From Lachnoclostridium sp. UBA903 (GTDB taxonomy: Bacteria > Bacillota > Clostridia > Lachnospirales > Lachnospiraceae): 64,000 bases of DNA. This document shows, in pieces, positions 26,789 to 35,813 of this stretch; position 1 is the stretch's first letter, and each line of letters starts with the position of its first letter. The position numbers were made by a program, and so were the translations under genes. The stretch is taken from assembly GCA_002294045.1 (NCBI GenBank), contig DBEP01000066.1, positions 1-64,000 of the forward strand. Reading direction: 5' to 3'. The notes under the pieces were generated by a model that made no database searches, had not been told where the DNA came from, and saw only the letters and a list, made by a program, of their open reading frames with translations.

Positions 26789-27281
26789 TCAGCCACAGAG
26801 CGGGACGAACTCCTCCGCTGTTATCGCCTGTTGAAGGATGAATCGTGTTGATAAAAAATAATCCTTCTCTTCTTTTTCAGCTATATTTTCAGCTGCCTCT
26901 CGGGCTAATGCTACATATCCATCCATTAACTCTCTATTTTTTTACCGACCATGTAAGCCCTTGCAACCGCTTCATATCCAAAAGCCAAATCAAAATCTTT
27001 AATCCCATGATCTATGCACAAATCCAATGAATTCTTCCATGAAACAAAGCATTCTCTTCCATCCCTACCAAAGAATATACTTTTGAAATCTGCCATTTCC
27101 CTCTTGCCCTTTCTAAAGAAGTTCCTATTACACTCCAATGAAAAAACGATGCATGAGCAGTTGCTATCGTCTCCCTGGCCTCTTTGGTGCTATCCTTTTT
27201 ATCGATTATATCCAATGTAGCATTAAAATTATCAATTGCTTGCTTCCTATGCCATTGTTCTAAGGTTAACTTATTATCCAT
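26789..27281 (-). pseudogene. Conserved hypothetical helical-repeat protein, frameshifted
   Basis: After AAGGAGA the frame reads DNKLTLEQWHRKQAIDNFNA, EARETIATAHASFFHWS, GKWQISKVYSLVGMEENALFH, then shifts to SLDLCIDHGIKDFDLAFGYEAVARAYMVGK, then shifts again to DGYVALAREAAENIAEKEEKDYF. The pieces read as one TPR-like helical protein of about 160 residues seen as a hypothetical protein in many Firmicutes. Two frameshifts disable it. No function is known to me. Confidence 0.65.
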
Positions 27282-27295
27282 TATAATCATTCTCC

Positions 27296-27490
27296 TTACC
27301 CGGTAATGAAATATTCTGCTAAGAAGATTTCGGCAAAGTTTCCCTTCTGCATTGTAAGATTTTGCGGATAAGGTGACCGAATTGTGAGGGCATTGATTAT
27401 TCTTAAGTAGTCTGTCAAATCTTTATGATGTTCTAAAGCATCAGAACTAATATAATGTTTTTCCATGACCGGCAACATGTATTCAAGCAA
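27296..27490 (-). pseudogene. Short gene fragment of unknown family
   Basis: A 64-codon frame (YMLPVMEKHYISSDALEHHKDLTDYLRI, KGNFAEIFLAEYFITG) has a protein-like composition but ends abruptly five bases before the next remnant. The KGNFAEIFLAEYF stretch is reminiscent of DUF1837-type defence proteins, but this is too short to assign. No ribosome site is seen. Confidence 0.35.
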
Positions 27491-27561
27491 AACATCAGCT
27501 TAGAACATATTCCCTGCCCCTGCCCATTCATCTCAATCCCAGACTTGAATTCGGAGGGTTT

Positions 27562-29313
27562 TCACTTTTTCATATTGGATTCTAGAGAAGACTTACGATC
27601 TGCATTTTCCGTTTTTTTCTTTTCTCTTTCAATGGCTTGCAATGCTTCTGTTTTACTTCCGGTGGTGGATCGAATCGAGAAAGCAATGTTCACAATATGA
27701 TCCGATATTCTTTGCAATGAAAACAGAACGGAATAAATGCTTTTTGACACCTCAACAGGATACATTCCGGAACTTAGGCGTACCACATGTTCGTTACGCG
27801 TAGAGGATATTAGTTTTTTAATTTCCTTGTGAAGGTTTGAAATTTTTCTAAAATTTTCGGTTCTACGCGTTGTAAACGCATCAAACCCTAAGTCGAACAT
27901 TTCGGATATATACCCGTAGATTAGGCCGAGCTCATCTTTGGTCTGATCTAAAAACTTTACATTATTTCCTTTCATGTAGCTGGTTTCTTTTACCAAGAGT
28001 ATCGCGTAATCGCCCAACCGCTCAATATCGTTTGTTACATGATGCAATCCGCCGATTATTTTTTCGTCATCAGCAAATTTAGTAACTGATGAAATTTTGA
28101 TGAAAAAGCTTGTGAGCTTATTTGTTAAGAAATCAATACGATATTCAACATCGGCAATTTTTTTGCTTTCACTCATATCTTCGTTGACCAATGAAGCAAA
28201 AGAACAATCAATATTCTCCTTTGCGAGAATCGCCATATCGTGCAATTCCTTTAATGCCTGTTCAATGGCAACCGCCGGAGTTTGCAGGAAACGCTCATCA
28301 ATATATGACAATTCTTCCAACTTCTGTTGCTTATCTTTCACTAAACTTGTCACTAAATTGACTAATGGGTCGATAAATGCGAGTAACACTAAGGTGTAAA
28401 GAGTATTATAAATCAGGTTAAATGTTGCAAGGCTGAACTGGGGGTTTCGGGGAAATAGACTTTCAAACATATTGCTAATGGGTGTTCTGAAAAGAACCAG
28501 AATAATAGAAAAAGCTATCGCGCCAATTACGCTGGTAATCAGATGGAATAACGCGATACGTTTCCCGTTGGCGTTCGTGGACAGGGAGGCCATAATGCCA
28601 TCGCTGCAGGTTCCTATATTTGCTCCCATCACTAAGAAAAACGATTGATCGATATTGTGGATAACCCCCGTAGCCAAGAAAGCTATAAAAAACCAGTTGC
28701 TGCCGTAGATGACTGTATGATGCCTGTAAAGAGAATTCCTAATATCACCAGCAAGATAGGATTTTGCATGATTTCATATTTGAATACTTTAGAGAGTTGA
28801 ATACTCAGCGTCGAATCTGGTCCACCGATTGCGGTTTCCATCACTTCCATCCCGATAAACAGCATTCCAAATCCGATTAAAAATGGCGCAATTTTATTAA
28901 GGGTTTCGTTATTAGTGGAAAAAACGATGATGACACCGACAAACGCAACCGCTGCAAAAACAGAGCTAATGCTAAAGCCGCCTTTGCTGATGCCTGAAAG
29001 GGCAAATATAAATGCTGTAAGAGTGGTACCTACTTTTGCATCTAAGATAAAACCTGAGCCTTGCTTGACTGTTACAATATTCGCATGAGCAAGTCCGACT
29101 GTCATGATCGAAGCGGCTGAAGAAGATTGAACAAGTACGGTAGCCCCGATTCCGATTCCGTAATTAAAGACTCTGTTTTTGTTGAATTTTTTTGAAAAGA
29201 TTACGTATTCCTGATCCGGCGCTTCGTTCCAAACCAGAGCTCATCTGCTTCATGCCAAACATAAATACAGCGACTCCACCTAACATAAGCAGTAAATTCA
29301 TTAAAATTTCCAT
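27562..29313 (-). pseudogene. Na/Pi cotransporter (NptA-type) with C-terminal PhoU domain, two frameshifts
   Basis: The gene starts at ATG 29313 after GGGAG and reads MEILMNLLLMLGGVAVFMFGMKQMSS. It shifts frame at an A-run (about 29195) into YGIGIGATVLVQSSSAASIMTVG and through STAATGF. A second shift at a T-run (about 28682) leads to AFLATGVIHN...LVMGANIGTC and the PhoU-like coiled helices (DVEYRIDFLTNKLTSF, LGDYAILL). The two QSS...A motifs are the sodium/phosphate signature. Both lesions lie in homopolymers, so they may be sequencing errors, and the full 580-residue transporter could be intact. Confidence 0.85.
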
Positions 29314-29393
29314 TATAGTTCTCCCTATTTGTATTATCTATTGTATTATCTATTTCTTACTTCACCTTATATAGCAGACAGCACGTCTCTACA

Positions 29394-29450
29394 TGCCGTG
29401 AGGAGATAAAAAAAATAACCGTTGAATCCAATACCCTCTTGGCGTCTGAT
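29394..29450 (+). repeat. Intergenic repeat R1, copy 3
   Basis: The copy begins TGCCGTGAGGAGATAAAAAA, has AACCGTTGAATCC in the middle and ends CCCTCTTGGCGTC. It lies 80 bp upstream of the Na/Pi cotransporter start on the opposite strand. Confidence 0.7.
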
Positions 29451-29593
29451 AATCCCTAAAAATCTTCCTCATACAATTAATTTTTTAACAAACTATTAAG
29501 CTACTTTTCAATATCCTTCATCAAATATAACCCCTGTCACAATAAGAAAATTCTTAAAATAAATTACCTAACACTTTTATTATTAAAATTGTA

Positions 29594-29640
29594 AGCAATA
29601 AAACCTTCAAATGCCTTTTCTGTTTTGAAGGCATTATTCG
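29594..29640 (+). repeat. Short repeat R2 with hairpin, copy 1
   Basis: The sequence GCAATAAAACCTTCAAATGCC and its hairpin partner GAAGGCAT recur as a variant at 32965-33007. ATGCCTT (29611-29617) pairs with AAGGCAT (29628-29634). It may be a terminator or part of a longer element with R1. The rest of 29451-30118 is AT-rich with no gene seen. Confidence 0.5.
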
Positions 29641-30118
29641 GTACAATTTTCCATTTCGAATAACATGAATATAATGGGAACTTCAGATGCCTTTGTCATA
29701 TTGCTTTTTAATTAGTATTTTGTTTTGGTCGATCAAAATTACCCACCTGTATTAATTTCTAGTAAAAAAATTATAGTGCCGAAACATATTGTTTGACGAA
29801 TAAAATGTATTAAACTCATATTGCATCTGGTTTAATTTGATAGAACAATCTTATTAATATTTACTGTTGTTCCAAATACTTTCAACGGAACTTTTCTCCC
29901 TTGAAACCTCAAAAAAATATTGTATCATACCCAGTGTACCTCATGCAACTATGATTTCTTGGTATTTTATCTAAACTAGAACTCATAACAATCCGAATTT
30001 TATTTCTATTCAAAGTTTCATCTGCTCAGTAGTTTTTATATTAAAACTTACTTCTTTATCTCTTTTTTGTGTATAGAGCTGATATCAATAGAACACCTTG
30101 CCAAGTTATTGAGTTTAA

Positions 30119-30451
30119 TCAATCATTGATATGGTTTTCTTTATAGTGTATACCCCATTCTTCCATAGAGCTGATAATTGCTCTCATTGATTCACCTAGT
30201 TCCGATAACGAATACTCTACTCTTGCCGGCACTTCGGTATAGACAGTACGAATGATGATACCGTCATTCTCCATAGAGCGCAAGCTATCAGTCAATACCT
30301 TTTGGCTGATGCCCTGTAACGATTTATGCAGCTCATTAAACCGCCACGGGCGAGTTAGAAGATTTCTAAGAATTAAAAGTTTCCATTTGCTTCCAAGCAA
30401 CTGTACTGTTGTTGCTACTGGGCAAATAGGTAGTTCTTCCTTTTTGATCAT
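30119..30451 (-). CDS. HxlR family transcriptional regulator
   Basis: The 110-residue winged-helix protein has the family pattern CPVATTVQLLGSKWKLLILRNL, RPWRFNELHKSLQGISQKVLTDSLRSMENDGII, and a C-terminal SMEEWG. The family commonly controls divergent oxidoreductase genes in response to electrophiles or redox stress. The plus-strand quinone-oxidoreductase-like gene 430 bp away is the likely target, although a radical-SAM tail now lies between them. Confidence 0.9.
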   Translation of the reverse strand: MIKKEELPICPVATTVQLLGSKWKLLILRNLLTRPWRFNELHKSLQGISQKVLTDSLRSMENDGIIIRTVYTEVPARVEYSLSELGESMRAIISSMEEWGIHYKENHIND

Positions 30452-30487
30452 AAAATATTTATTTCTCTCTTTTTGAATGTACGGTAT

Positions 30488-30879
30488 AACTCGAATGTTA
30501 CACTTACTTTAATCGTAAAGACCATCTTTGGACACTTTATGAATATGACAACGGACTTTTTCAGATTCCGGAGAACGCAGAAAATGGAATGATATATGGA
30601 GGTTGCAACTGCGGAAACTGCCACTTGACAATTCTGCCAACAGGGGATTTATACGCTTGCCGCCGTTTTGAAAGTAAAGTAGGTAATGTCTTTGAGGACA
30701 GGATTGCCGCTCTATGGCTTAGTGATAACATGATAGCATACCGGGACTACACCAAATTCAAAAAATGTTCCAAATGTGAGTTGCTGCGTTATTGTCGCGG
30801 CTGTCCTGCCGTAGCATACGGTACAACACACAGCTATTATGAAGCAGACCCGCAGTGTTGGAAAAAAATCGAGGTGTGA
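30488..30879 (+). pseudogene. Radical SAM protein, C-terminal SPASM domain fragment
   Basis: The frame reads YFNRKDHLWTLYEYDNGLFQIPE, then the SPASM auxiliary-cluster domain: GGCNCGNCHLTILPTGDLYACRR, GNVFED, KFKKCSKCELLRYCRGCPAVAYG and CW. The cysteine spacing fits binding of auxiliary [4Fe-4S] clusters in peptide-modifying radical SAM enzymes. The catalytic N-terminal half with CxxxCxxC is missing. The stop overlaps the leader of the following oxidoreductase gene, so the fragment may have been brought in by rearrangement. Confidence 0.8.
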
Positions 30880-30881
30880 AT

Positions 30882-31856
30882 ATGAAAACCATGAAGGCAG
30901 TCCTGTTAAGTAAAAAAACAGATGCAAAGGACATTGTTCTATCAGAATATCCAATCCCCACAGTGAAGCCCGGTTGGGTATTGGTGCGTATTCATGCCTT
31001 TGGATTAAATCATTCGGAGCAAATTTTGCGTAATTCCGAAATCAATGTACCTTATATCAGGAAGCCAATTATTCCTGGTATCGAATATGTCGGTGAAATT
31101 GCAGACGCTTCCGATACAACATTCTCGACAGGGCAAAAAGTTGTTGCGCTTATGGGCGGTATGGGGCGTAGTTTTCACGGAAGCTATGCAGAATATGCTT
31201 TAATTCCGGCACATCATGTATTTTCTGTTAGTTCTGCTCTTTCGTGGGAACAGCTTGCTGCTGTTCCGGAAACCTACTTTACCGCATGGGGTTCCTTGTT
31301 TGAATGCCTACATCTTGAAAACAATGATAAATTGCTCATCCGTGGCGGAACTTGTGCATTAGGATATGCCGTTATTCAGATAGCAACAACGGTCGGTTGT
31401 GAAGTGATAGCAACAACACATAAAGAAAGCAAACTGCTATTACTGAAAGGGTGCGGTGTTGATACTGTATTATTAGATGACGGCACGTTAGTGGGTAAGG
31501 TATCCGGCATAACAAAAGCATTAGAGCTTGTGGGCGCAAAAACTTTACACGACACATTGCTTTGTATAGAAAAAAACGGGATTGTATGTCACACAGGAGT
31601 TCTTGGTGGAGTTTATGCTCTGAACACCTTTGACCCGATTAAGGATATTCCGAATGGCATATATTTGACAGGTTTTTTTAGCAATACGCCGACACAGGCA
31701 GTAATCAATCATATTTTTGATTTTTTGGACCACCATAATCTTATCCCTTATATCGGAAAGACATTTGATTTTTCAGAAATTGCAAAAGCCTGCGAGGATA
31801 TGGACAATGGAAAAGTAAATGGAAAAACTGTAATAAAGGTGACGGAGCAACAGTAG
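30882..31856 (+). CDS. Zinc-independent alcohol dehydrogenase/quinone oxidoreductase family (MDR) protein
   Basis: The protein has a GroES-like N-terminal domain (MKAVLLSKKTD, GWVLVRIHAFGLNHSE, PIIPGIEYVGEIADAS, GSYAEYALIPAHHVF) and a Rossmann domain with RGGTCALGYAVIQIATTVGCEVIATTH. The ATG at 30882 after GAGGTG is preferred over an upstream ATG at 30855. No structural zinc cysteines are present, so it belongs to the NADPH:quinone reductase side of the family. It is likely regulated by the divergent HxlR repressor and reduces a quinone or enone (inference). Confidence 0.85.
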   Translation: MKTMKAVLLSKKTDAKDIVLSEYPIPTVKPGWVLVRIHAFGLNHSEQILRNSEINVPYIRKPIIPGIEYVGEIADASDTTFSTGQKVVALMGGMGRSFHGSYAEYALIPAHHVFSVSSALSWEQLAAVPETYFTAWGSLFECLHLENNDKLLIRGGTCALGYAVIQIATTVGCEVIATTHKESKLLLLKGCGVDTVLLDDGTLVGKVSGITKALELVGAKTLHDTLLCIEKNGIVCHTGVLGGVYALNTFDPIKDIPNGIYLTGFFSNTPTQAVINHIFDFLDHHNLIPYIGKTFDFSEIAKACEDMDNGKVNGKTVIKVTEQQ

Positions 31857-31910
31857 GTTTCATAATTAAGAACTATTATTATAAAATATAAAGAAAGCAA
31901 GGTAAACAAA

Positions 31911-32542
31911 TATGTTCACAAGTAAATAATGAGCTAACCACTCTAAGTACAGATAGTTTTAACCCTATAAATGTTTTTATGAACAATGTCGAACTTGATG
32001 GGCTGAAAGTATTAAGGGTAACAAAAGACCCTGCCATAGAAGCTGTTGACGAGCCGACTTACGCAAGGCTTATCGGCTCCGAATTCCATAATGGGGTTAT
32101 TGAAGTAAAAGTATTAAGTAAGTTATTACCGGATGCTCCTGACTATGCCAGAGGCTTTATTGGTGTTGCATTTCGGATTGACGACAATAATAAGAGTTTT
32201 GAAGCCTTCTATGTACGTCCAACGAATGGAAGATGTGACGATCAATTAAGAAGAAATCGTTCGGCTCAATATTTTTCCTATCCCAACTACAAATTTGAAC
32301 GCTTTAGAACGGAATGTCCCGGAAAATATGAAGCCTATGCTGATATGGGACTGAATGAATGGCTCGACCTAAAGATAGAAGTAAATGGTGATCGCGCAAG
32401 ATTCTATATAAATCATTCACCGCAGCCCGTATTAGTGGTAAATGATTTAAAGCACGGTACCGACAAAAAGGGCGAAATAGGCCTTTGGATTGATATAGGT
32501 ACAGAAGGCTTCTTCAAAAATTTGAAAATTACTTCATACTAG
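31911..32542 (+). pseudogene. DUF1080-like beta-sandwich protein with N-terminal frameshift
   Basis: An ATG at 31911 after AAGCAAGG opens MFTS, but TAA follows at once. One frame over the sequence continues NNELTTLSTDSFNP and into the long frame FMNNVELDGLKVLRVTKDP, FHNGVIEVKVLS, ARGFIGVAFRIDDNNKSFEAFYVRP, NEWLDLKIEVNGDRARFYI, GEIGLWIDIGTEGFFKNLKI. That pattern is a concanavalin-like beta-sandwich (DUF1080/LamG type) that typically binds or cleaves sugars. The first in-frame ATG at 31979 lacks a ribosome site, so the gene is probably disrupted by one base. Confidence 0.6.
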
Positions 32543-32593
32543 AAATTTTGCAAGCCGTAGATCAGCCCTTTTTTTATTAGCCGATATAATGAA

Positions 32594-32905
32594 AGTCGGA
32601 CTCAATGTACTGACTCTACAAATACACTGCAACTTTCACCTTTTTATATTCTGATGTTTTAGGCGGTATGACCATAATCTTTTTCAAAAATAATTCTCCA
32701 ACATCTATGTAAAATGGGTAATTCCATGGATTTTTCTATTAAAAAAGGACGTGAAGGGTTTCACTCCCATGTCCTCAATTCCAGTGGGTTTTTATTACTT
32801 ATATCCCATAATTCAACTGTTTTTCTTTAGCAACAGGATTATGGATTCCACATACCTTTAACAGCAATAATGATGCCGCTTGAAGCCGATGCCTCCTTGG
32901 CAATA
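32594..32905 (-). pseudogene. Degenerate duplicate of the serine recombinase 5' end and leader
   Basis: These bases align throughout with 61915-62217: the first codons of the serine recombinase (GTCGGACTCAATGTACTGA on the plus strand), the ATG region, the hairpin with T-run (32747-32774), the GGGATATAAGTAAT stretch and repeat R1. Several small indels destroy the reading frame, and nothing after about codon 34 remains. Confidence 0.8.
32853..32905 (+). repeat. Intergenic repeat R1, copy 4 (degenerate)
   Basis: The copy is recognisable by the flank ATGGATTCCACATACCTT and the end CCTCCTTGGC. The middle has diverged (AACAGCAATAATGATGCC). It is followed by TTTACAATTCAAG and by R2 (32965-33007), which also occur near other R1 copies. 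Confidence 0.6.
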
Positions 32906-32964
32906 AAGATATTTTTCGCCGAATCAGCGTCTGCTTTTTGCTTTACAATTCAAGTTGATTTTAT

Positions 32965-33007
32965 ACAATAAAACCTTCAAAAGCATGTAGACCCCTTGAA
33001 GGCTTTA
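32965..33007 (+). repeat. Short repeat R2 with hairpin, copy 2
   Basis: The sequence ACAATAAAACCTTCAAAAGC and TTGAAGGCTTTA repeats 29594-29640. CCTTCAA pairs with TTGAAGG. It lies 73 bp past the aspartase stop and may end that gene on the minus strand. Confidence 0.5.
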
Positions 33008-33079
33008 TCCGATACAACCACATTCTCCTCTTTACGCCATTGGATGGATGTATCCTTCTGGGAGTGCTTTGCAATATAA

Positions 33080-34465
33080 TCATAGCATTCCATTGGGATC
33101 AAGAGCTTTTCCAGTCTCTTCTGTCAGTAATCCTTTTTCTTGAAGAATCTGCTCTAATGTTTTATTCTCTTCATCCGCTTGCATACCAATTTGTGAAGCC
33201 AGATCATATCCCATCGACGAACTTAAGCCTGTTACCAGTGCCAGGCTGGCCTCCATTAATTGCTTGCATCTTTCCTCATTTGCTTCAATTCCTTGAATGC
33301 ACCTTGTCACAAGAATCGGAAGCGCATTTGATAATAATTCAATGGCTTGCAACAAGGTATAGGCAATGACAGGCATCATTACATTGATTTCCAGCTGACC
33401 TGCCACTCCTGCAGTAGCTATCGCTGCTTCATAGCCAATCACCTGACAGCAAACCATATGAACCATCTCTAAAATAGCGGGATTCACTTTACCCGGCATA
33501 ATCGTTGAGCCTGGTTGAACAGACGGGAGTGTAATTTCTGAAAATCCTGTTCTTGGTCCCGAGCTGAGCAAACGTAAGTCACTTGTGATTTTAATTAAAT
33601 GTATTGCTAATTCTTTTAGACTGAGCATCATTCCGATGGCCGCACAGGGATTTTGCATAAACCCAAAAAGGTTAGCAGGTTCTCGAAAAGGCAAATTTGT
33701 CCGCTGGCAAATCTCCTTCATTATCTTCGGAATATATTGAGGATCTAAGTTATATAACGTACCGATTGCATTGCCGCCAAGTCCTATCTCATACAATTCA
33801 TTCAGGTTCTTCTCTATCTTCTTTAATACAGCTTGAATTGTCCCTGCATATCCCAAAAACTCCTGACCCAGCCTCATTGGTATGGCATCGTGCAAATGCG
33901 TTCTTCCTGATTTTACGACCGGCATCAGCTCATCTGATTTTTTCTGTAATGCTTGTACCAGCTGTGTTATGGATGGAATTAGTCTATTGACTATGTTATC
34001 TGCCGCTGCCATATTCATTGCAGAGGGAAAGGTGTCATTTGTTGACTGTGACATGTTAACGTGGTCGTTCGGATGAACCAGCTTTGATTCTTTGGTACCC
34101 ACTAACAGCTCCGAAGCTCGATTTGCAATAATTTCATTTGCATTCATATTTTGAGAGGTACCTGCGCCTGCCTGATACACATCTACAACAAAATAATCAT
34201 CCCAATTTCCGATGACTACTTCTTCCGCAGCTTGAACAATCGCTTTCCCCATCTCATTAGAAAGTTTTCCTGTTTCCATATTTACTAATGCAGCTGATGC
34301 CTTTATGATTCCCTGTGCCTTTATAAATGATCTGGGCAGCTTTAACCCGCTTATTTGAAAATTATCGACAGCCCTCTGCGTTTGGGCACCGTAATATGCA
34401 TTGATAGGCAGCACCGCTTCGCCTAAGGGATCATTTTCTTTACGATATCGTTGCTGAGATTCCAT
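33080..34465 (-). CDS. aspA: Aspartate ammonia-lyase
   Basis: The 461-residue protein belongs to the fumarase/aspartase superfamily and carries the signature GSTIMPGKVNP. It also shows VYQAGAGTSQNMNANEIIANRA, HPNDHVNMSQSTNDTFPSAM and SGRTHLHDAIPMRLGQE, as in aspartase. It deaminates L-aspartate to fumarate and ammonia as a cytosolic homotetramer. Fumarase C is a close relative, but the SGP-RTGFSEITLP region and overall pattern fit aspartase better. It is monocistronic, with AGGAGG just before the ATG. Confidence 0.9.
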   Translation of the reverse strand: MESQQRYRKENDPLGEAVLPINAYYGAQTQRAVDNFQISGLKLPRSFIKAQGIIKASAALVNMETGKLSNEMGKAIVQAAEEVVIGNWDDYFVVDVYQAGAGTSQNMNANEIIANRASELLVGTKESKLVHPNDHVNMSQSTNDTFPSAMNMAAADNIVNRLIPSITQLVQALQKKSDELMPVVKSGRTHLHDAIPMRLGQEFLGYAGTIQAVLKKIEKNLNELYEIGLGGNAIGTLYNLDPQYIPKIMKEICQRTNLPFREPANLFGFMQNPCAAIGMMLSLKELAIHLIKITSDLRLLSSGPRTGFSEITLPSVQPGSTIMPGKVNPAILEMVHMVCCQVIGYEAAIATAGVAGQLEINVMMPVIAYTLLQAIELLSNALPILVTRCIQGIEANEERCKQLMEASLALVTGLSSSMGYDLASQIGMQADEENKTLEQILQEKGLLTEETGKALDPNGML

Positions 34466-34875
34466 TTATGTTTTTTCCTCCTGGTATAATTGATTATATA
34501 GACCCTGTATATTTTGACAAAACACCCGTCTCATATAATTATTTTCACACAATATTATTCCCCAACACCATTTGTATTAGTCCTGATATTCCAATATAGC
34601 AAACATAAAAGGAAAAAAGGCAGCTAACAGAAGGAACAATTCCATATATCTTCATTTATTAATACAGAATAAAAAGGACAATATGAAAACTCTGGTAATA
34701 TCAAAATTAGATAAGTATACTAAAAATCCATAGTTTCTTTTTATCTCAGAGCCCTCCATCTTAATATTGTCATATATACCCCTAATTCCTGCTAATCTGT
34801 ATCTCGCTTCGGTGATCCATACAATGCCTTGAGAGAGCCCAGACCGGAAGCCGCAACCTCCCATTGGCCGTCCGA

Positions 34876-35060
34876 TTATTTAAGCCAATTCACGATTTTT
34901 CGAGCTGGATGATCCTCTGGCAGGTCCTTTCGCACAACTGCGTAATAATTAATAGAAAGCGGATACTCCTTTGATAAAATTGTTTCCGATGTTGGAGCAA
35001 CACCGTCGTATGCTAGTATTTTGATACTCATTTCTCCCATCTTACTCCAAAAGAATCCAA
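34876..35060 (-). pseudogene. Phosphate-binding protein (PstS-like), C-terminal fragment
   Basis: A minus-strand frame reads MSIKILAYDGVAPTSETILSKEYPLSINYYAVVRKDLPEDHPA (in pieces) and RKIVNWLK before a stop at 34876. This is the familiar end of PstS-type phosphate-binding proteins (DGV-PT-ENI-SG-YPL). The N-terminal two thirds are absent. A weak trace continues past the stop in SDGQWEVAASGLGSLKALYG. The remaining bases 34466-34875 contain no gene I can support. Confidence 0.65.
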
Positions 35061-35079
35061 TATACTTCCAAATCGATCT

Positions 35080-35706
35080 TTATTGGATTGAATTCATCAA
35101 CTCATAGAAATATTTGGATTCATGAGTCTTATTAAGACTATACCAAGCATCTAATGATTTTGAAGAAAACACACCCAGAGATTTCAAGACGTGTACAGAA
35201 AATTCCAACGGAGCTATTCCAGATGCGGTAATCAATTTTCCATCAGTTACTACCGGCTCCATTTTGTAATACTTTTCGCCCGTGTAAGCGGGACAAATCA
35301 TTTTAAGGTATTCCAGATCATTGCTTGTATGCCAATGTGAATCCAACAATCCTGTTTGAGCAAGTCCCATTGTAGCACCACAAATCGCTGCAACCAATAT
35401 ACCTTCCTTTAAACACCTCCGGGCGATTTTTAAGATGGGTTGGTGCAATGTTTTTGTCCATGTATCTCCACCGGGTAAAATCAATGCATCTGTGCTTTCA
35501 ATACTGCACTCATCCAGTTTGATGTCAGGCAGTATTTTCAATCCACCCATTGTTGTTACAGGCGTCTTTTCAATTCCAACAGTCACTATTTTTGATGGGT
35601 CAAGTCCCTTTTTATAATATCTTCCCGAGTTCAGTTCGGCAGTTAAGTAACCTATTTCCCAGTCTGACATTGTGTCAAACACATAAAGATATACTGTATT
35701 ATTCAT
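35080..35706 (-). CDS. DJ-1/PfpI family protein (type 1 glutamine amidotransferase-like)
   Basis: From ATG 35706, preceded by AAGGAG, the product is 208 residues. It has the DJ-1/PfpI pattern: YVFDTMSDWEIGYLTAEL, DALILPGGDTW, the nucleophile elbow AAICGATMGLA with the reactive Cys, and a C-terminal WY. Such proteins are glyoxalases, chaperones or small hydrolases. It lies 78 bp downstream of a WYL-domain regulator on the same strand, a pairing often seen in Firmicutes, but a terminator hairpin separates them. Confidence 0.85.
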   Translation of the reverse strand: MNNTVYLYVFDTMSDWEIGYLTAELNSGRYYKKGLDPSKIVTVGIEKTPVTTMGGLKILPDIKLDECSIESTDALILPGGDTWTKTLHQPILKIARRCLKEGILVAAICGATMGLAQTGLLDSHWHTSNDLEYLKMICPAYTGEKYYKMEPVVTDGKLITASGIAPLEFSVHVLKSLGVFSSKSLDAWYSLNKTHESKYFYELMNSIQ

Positions 35707-35783
35707 TTTGCAATTTCTCCTTATTTTATTCATCAAGGAATACCAACCATCGGTAATCAGTGACTATCCACATTATAAAACAA

Positions 35784-35810
35784 CTTCACTGACATCTGCT
35801 GTCAGTGAAG
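35784..35810 (-). terminator. Hairpin terminator after the WYL regulator gene
   Basis: CTTCACTGACA and TGTCAGTGAAG form a perfect 11-bp stem with a 5-base loop, immediately after the regulator stop. On the minus strand it is followed by TTGTTTT. Confidence 0.65.
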
Positions 35811-35813
35811 CTA

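Noticed and set aside
27296..27490. HamA/DUF1837 defence gene fragment
   Set aside because: Only a short stretch (KGNFAEIFLAEYF) is suggestive. This is not enough to assign a family.
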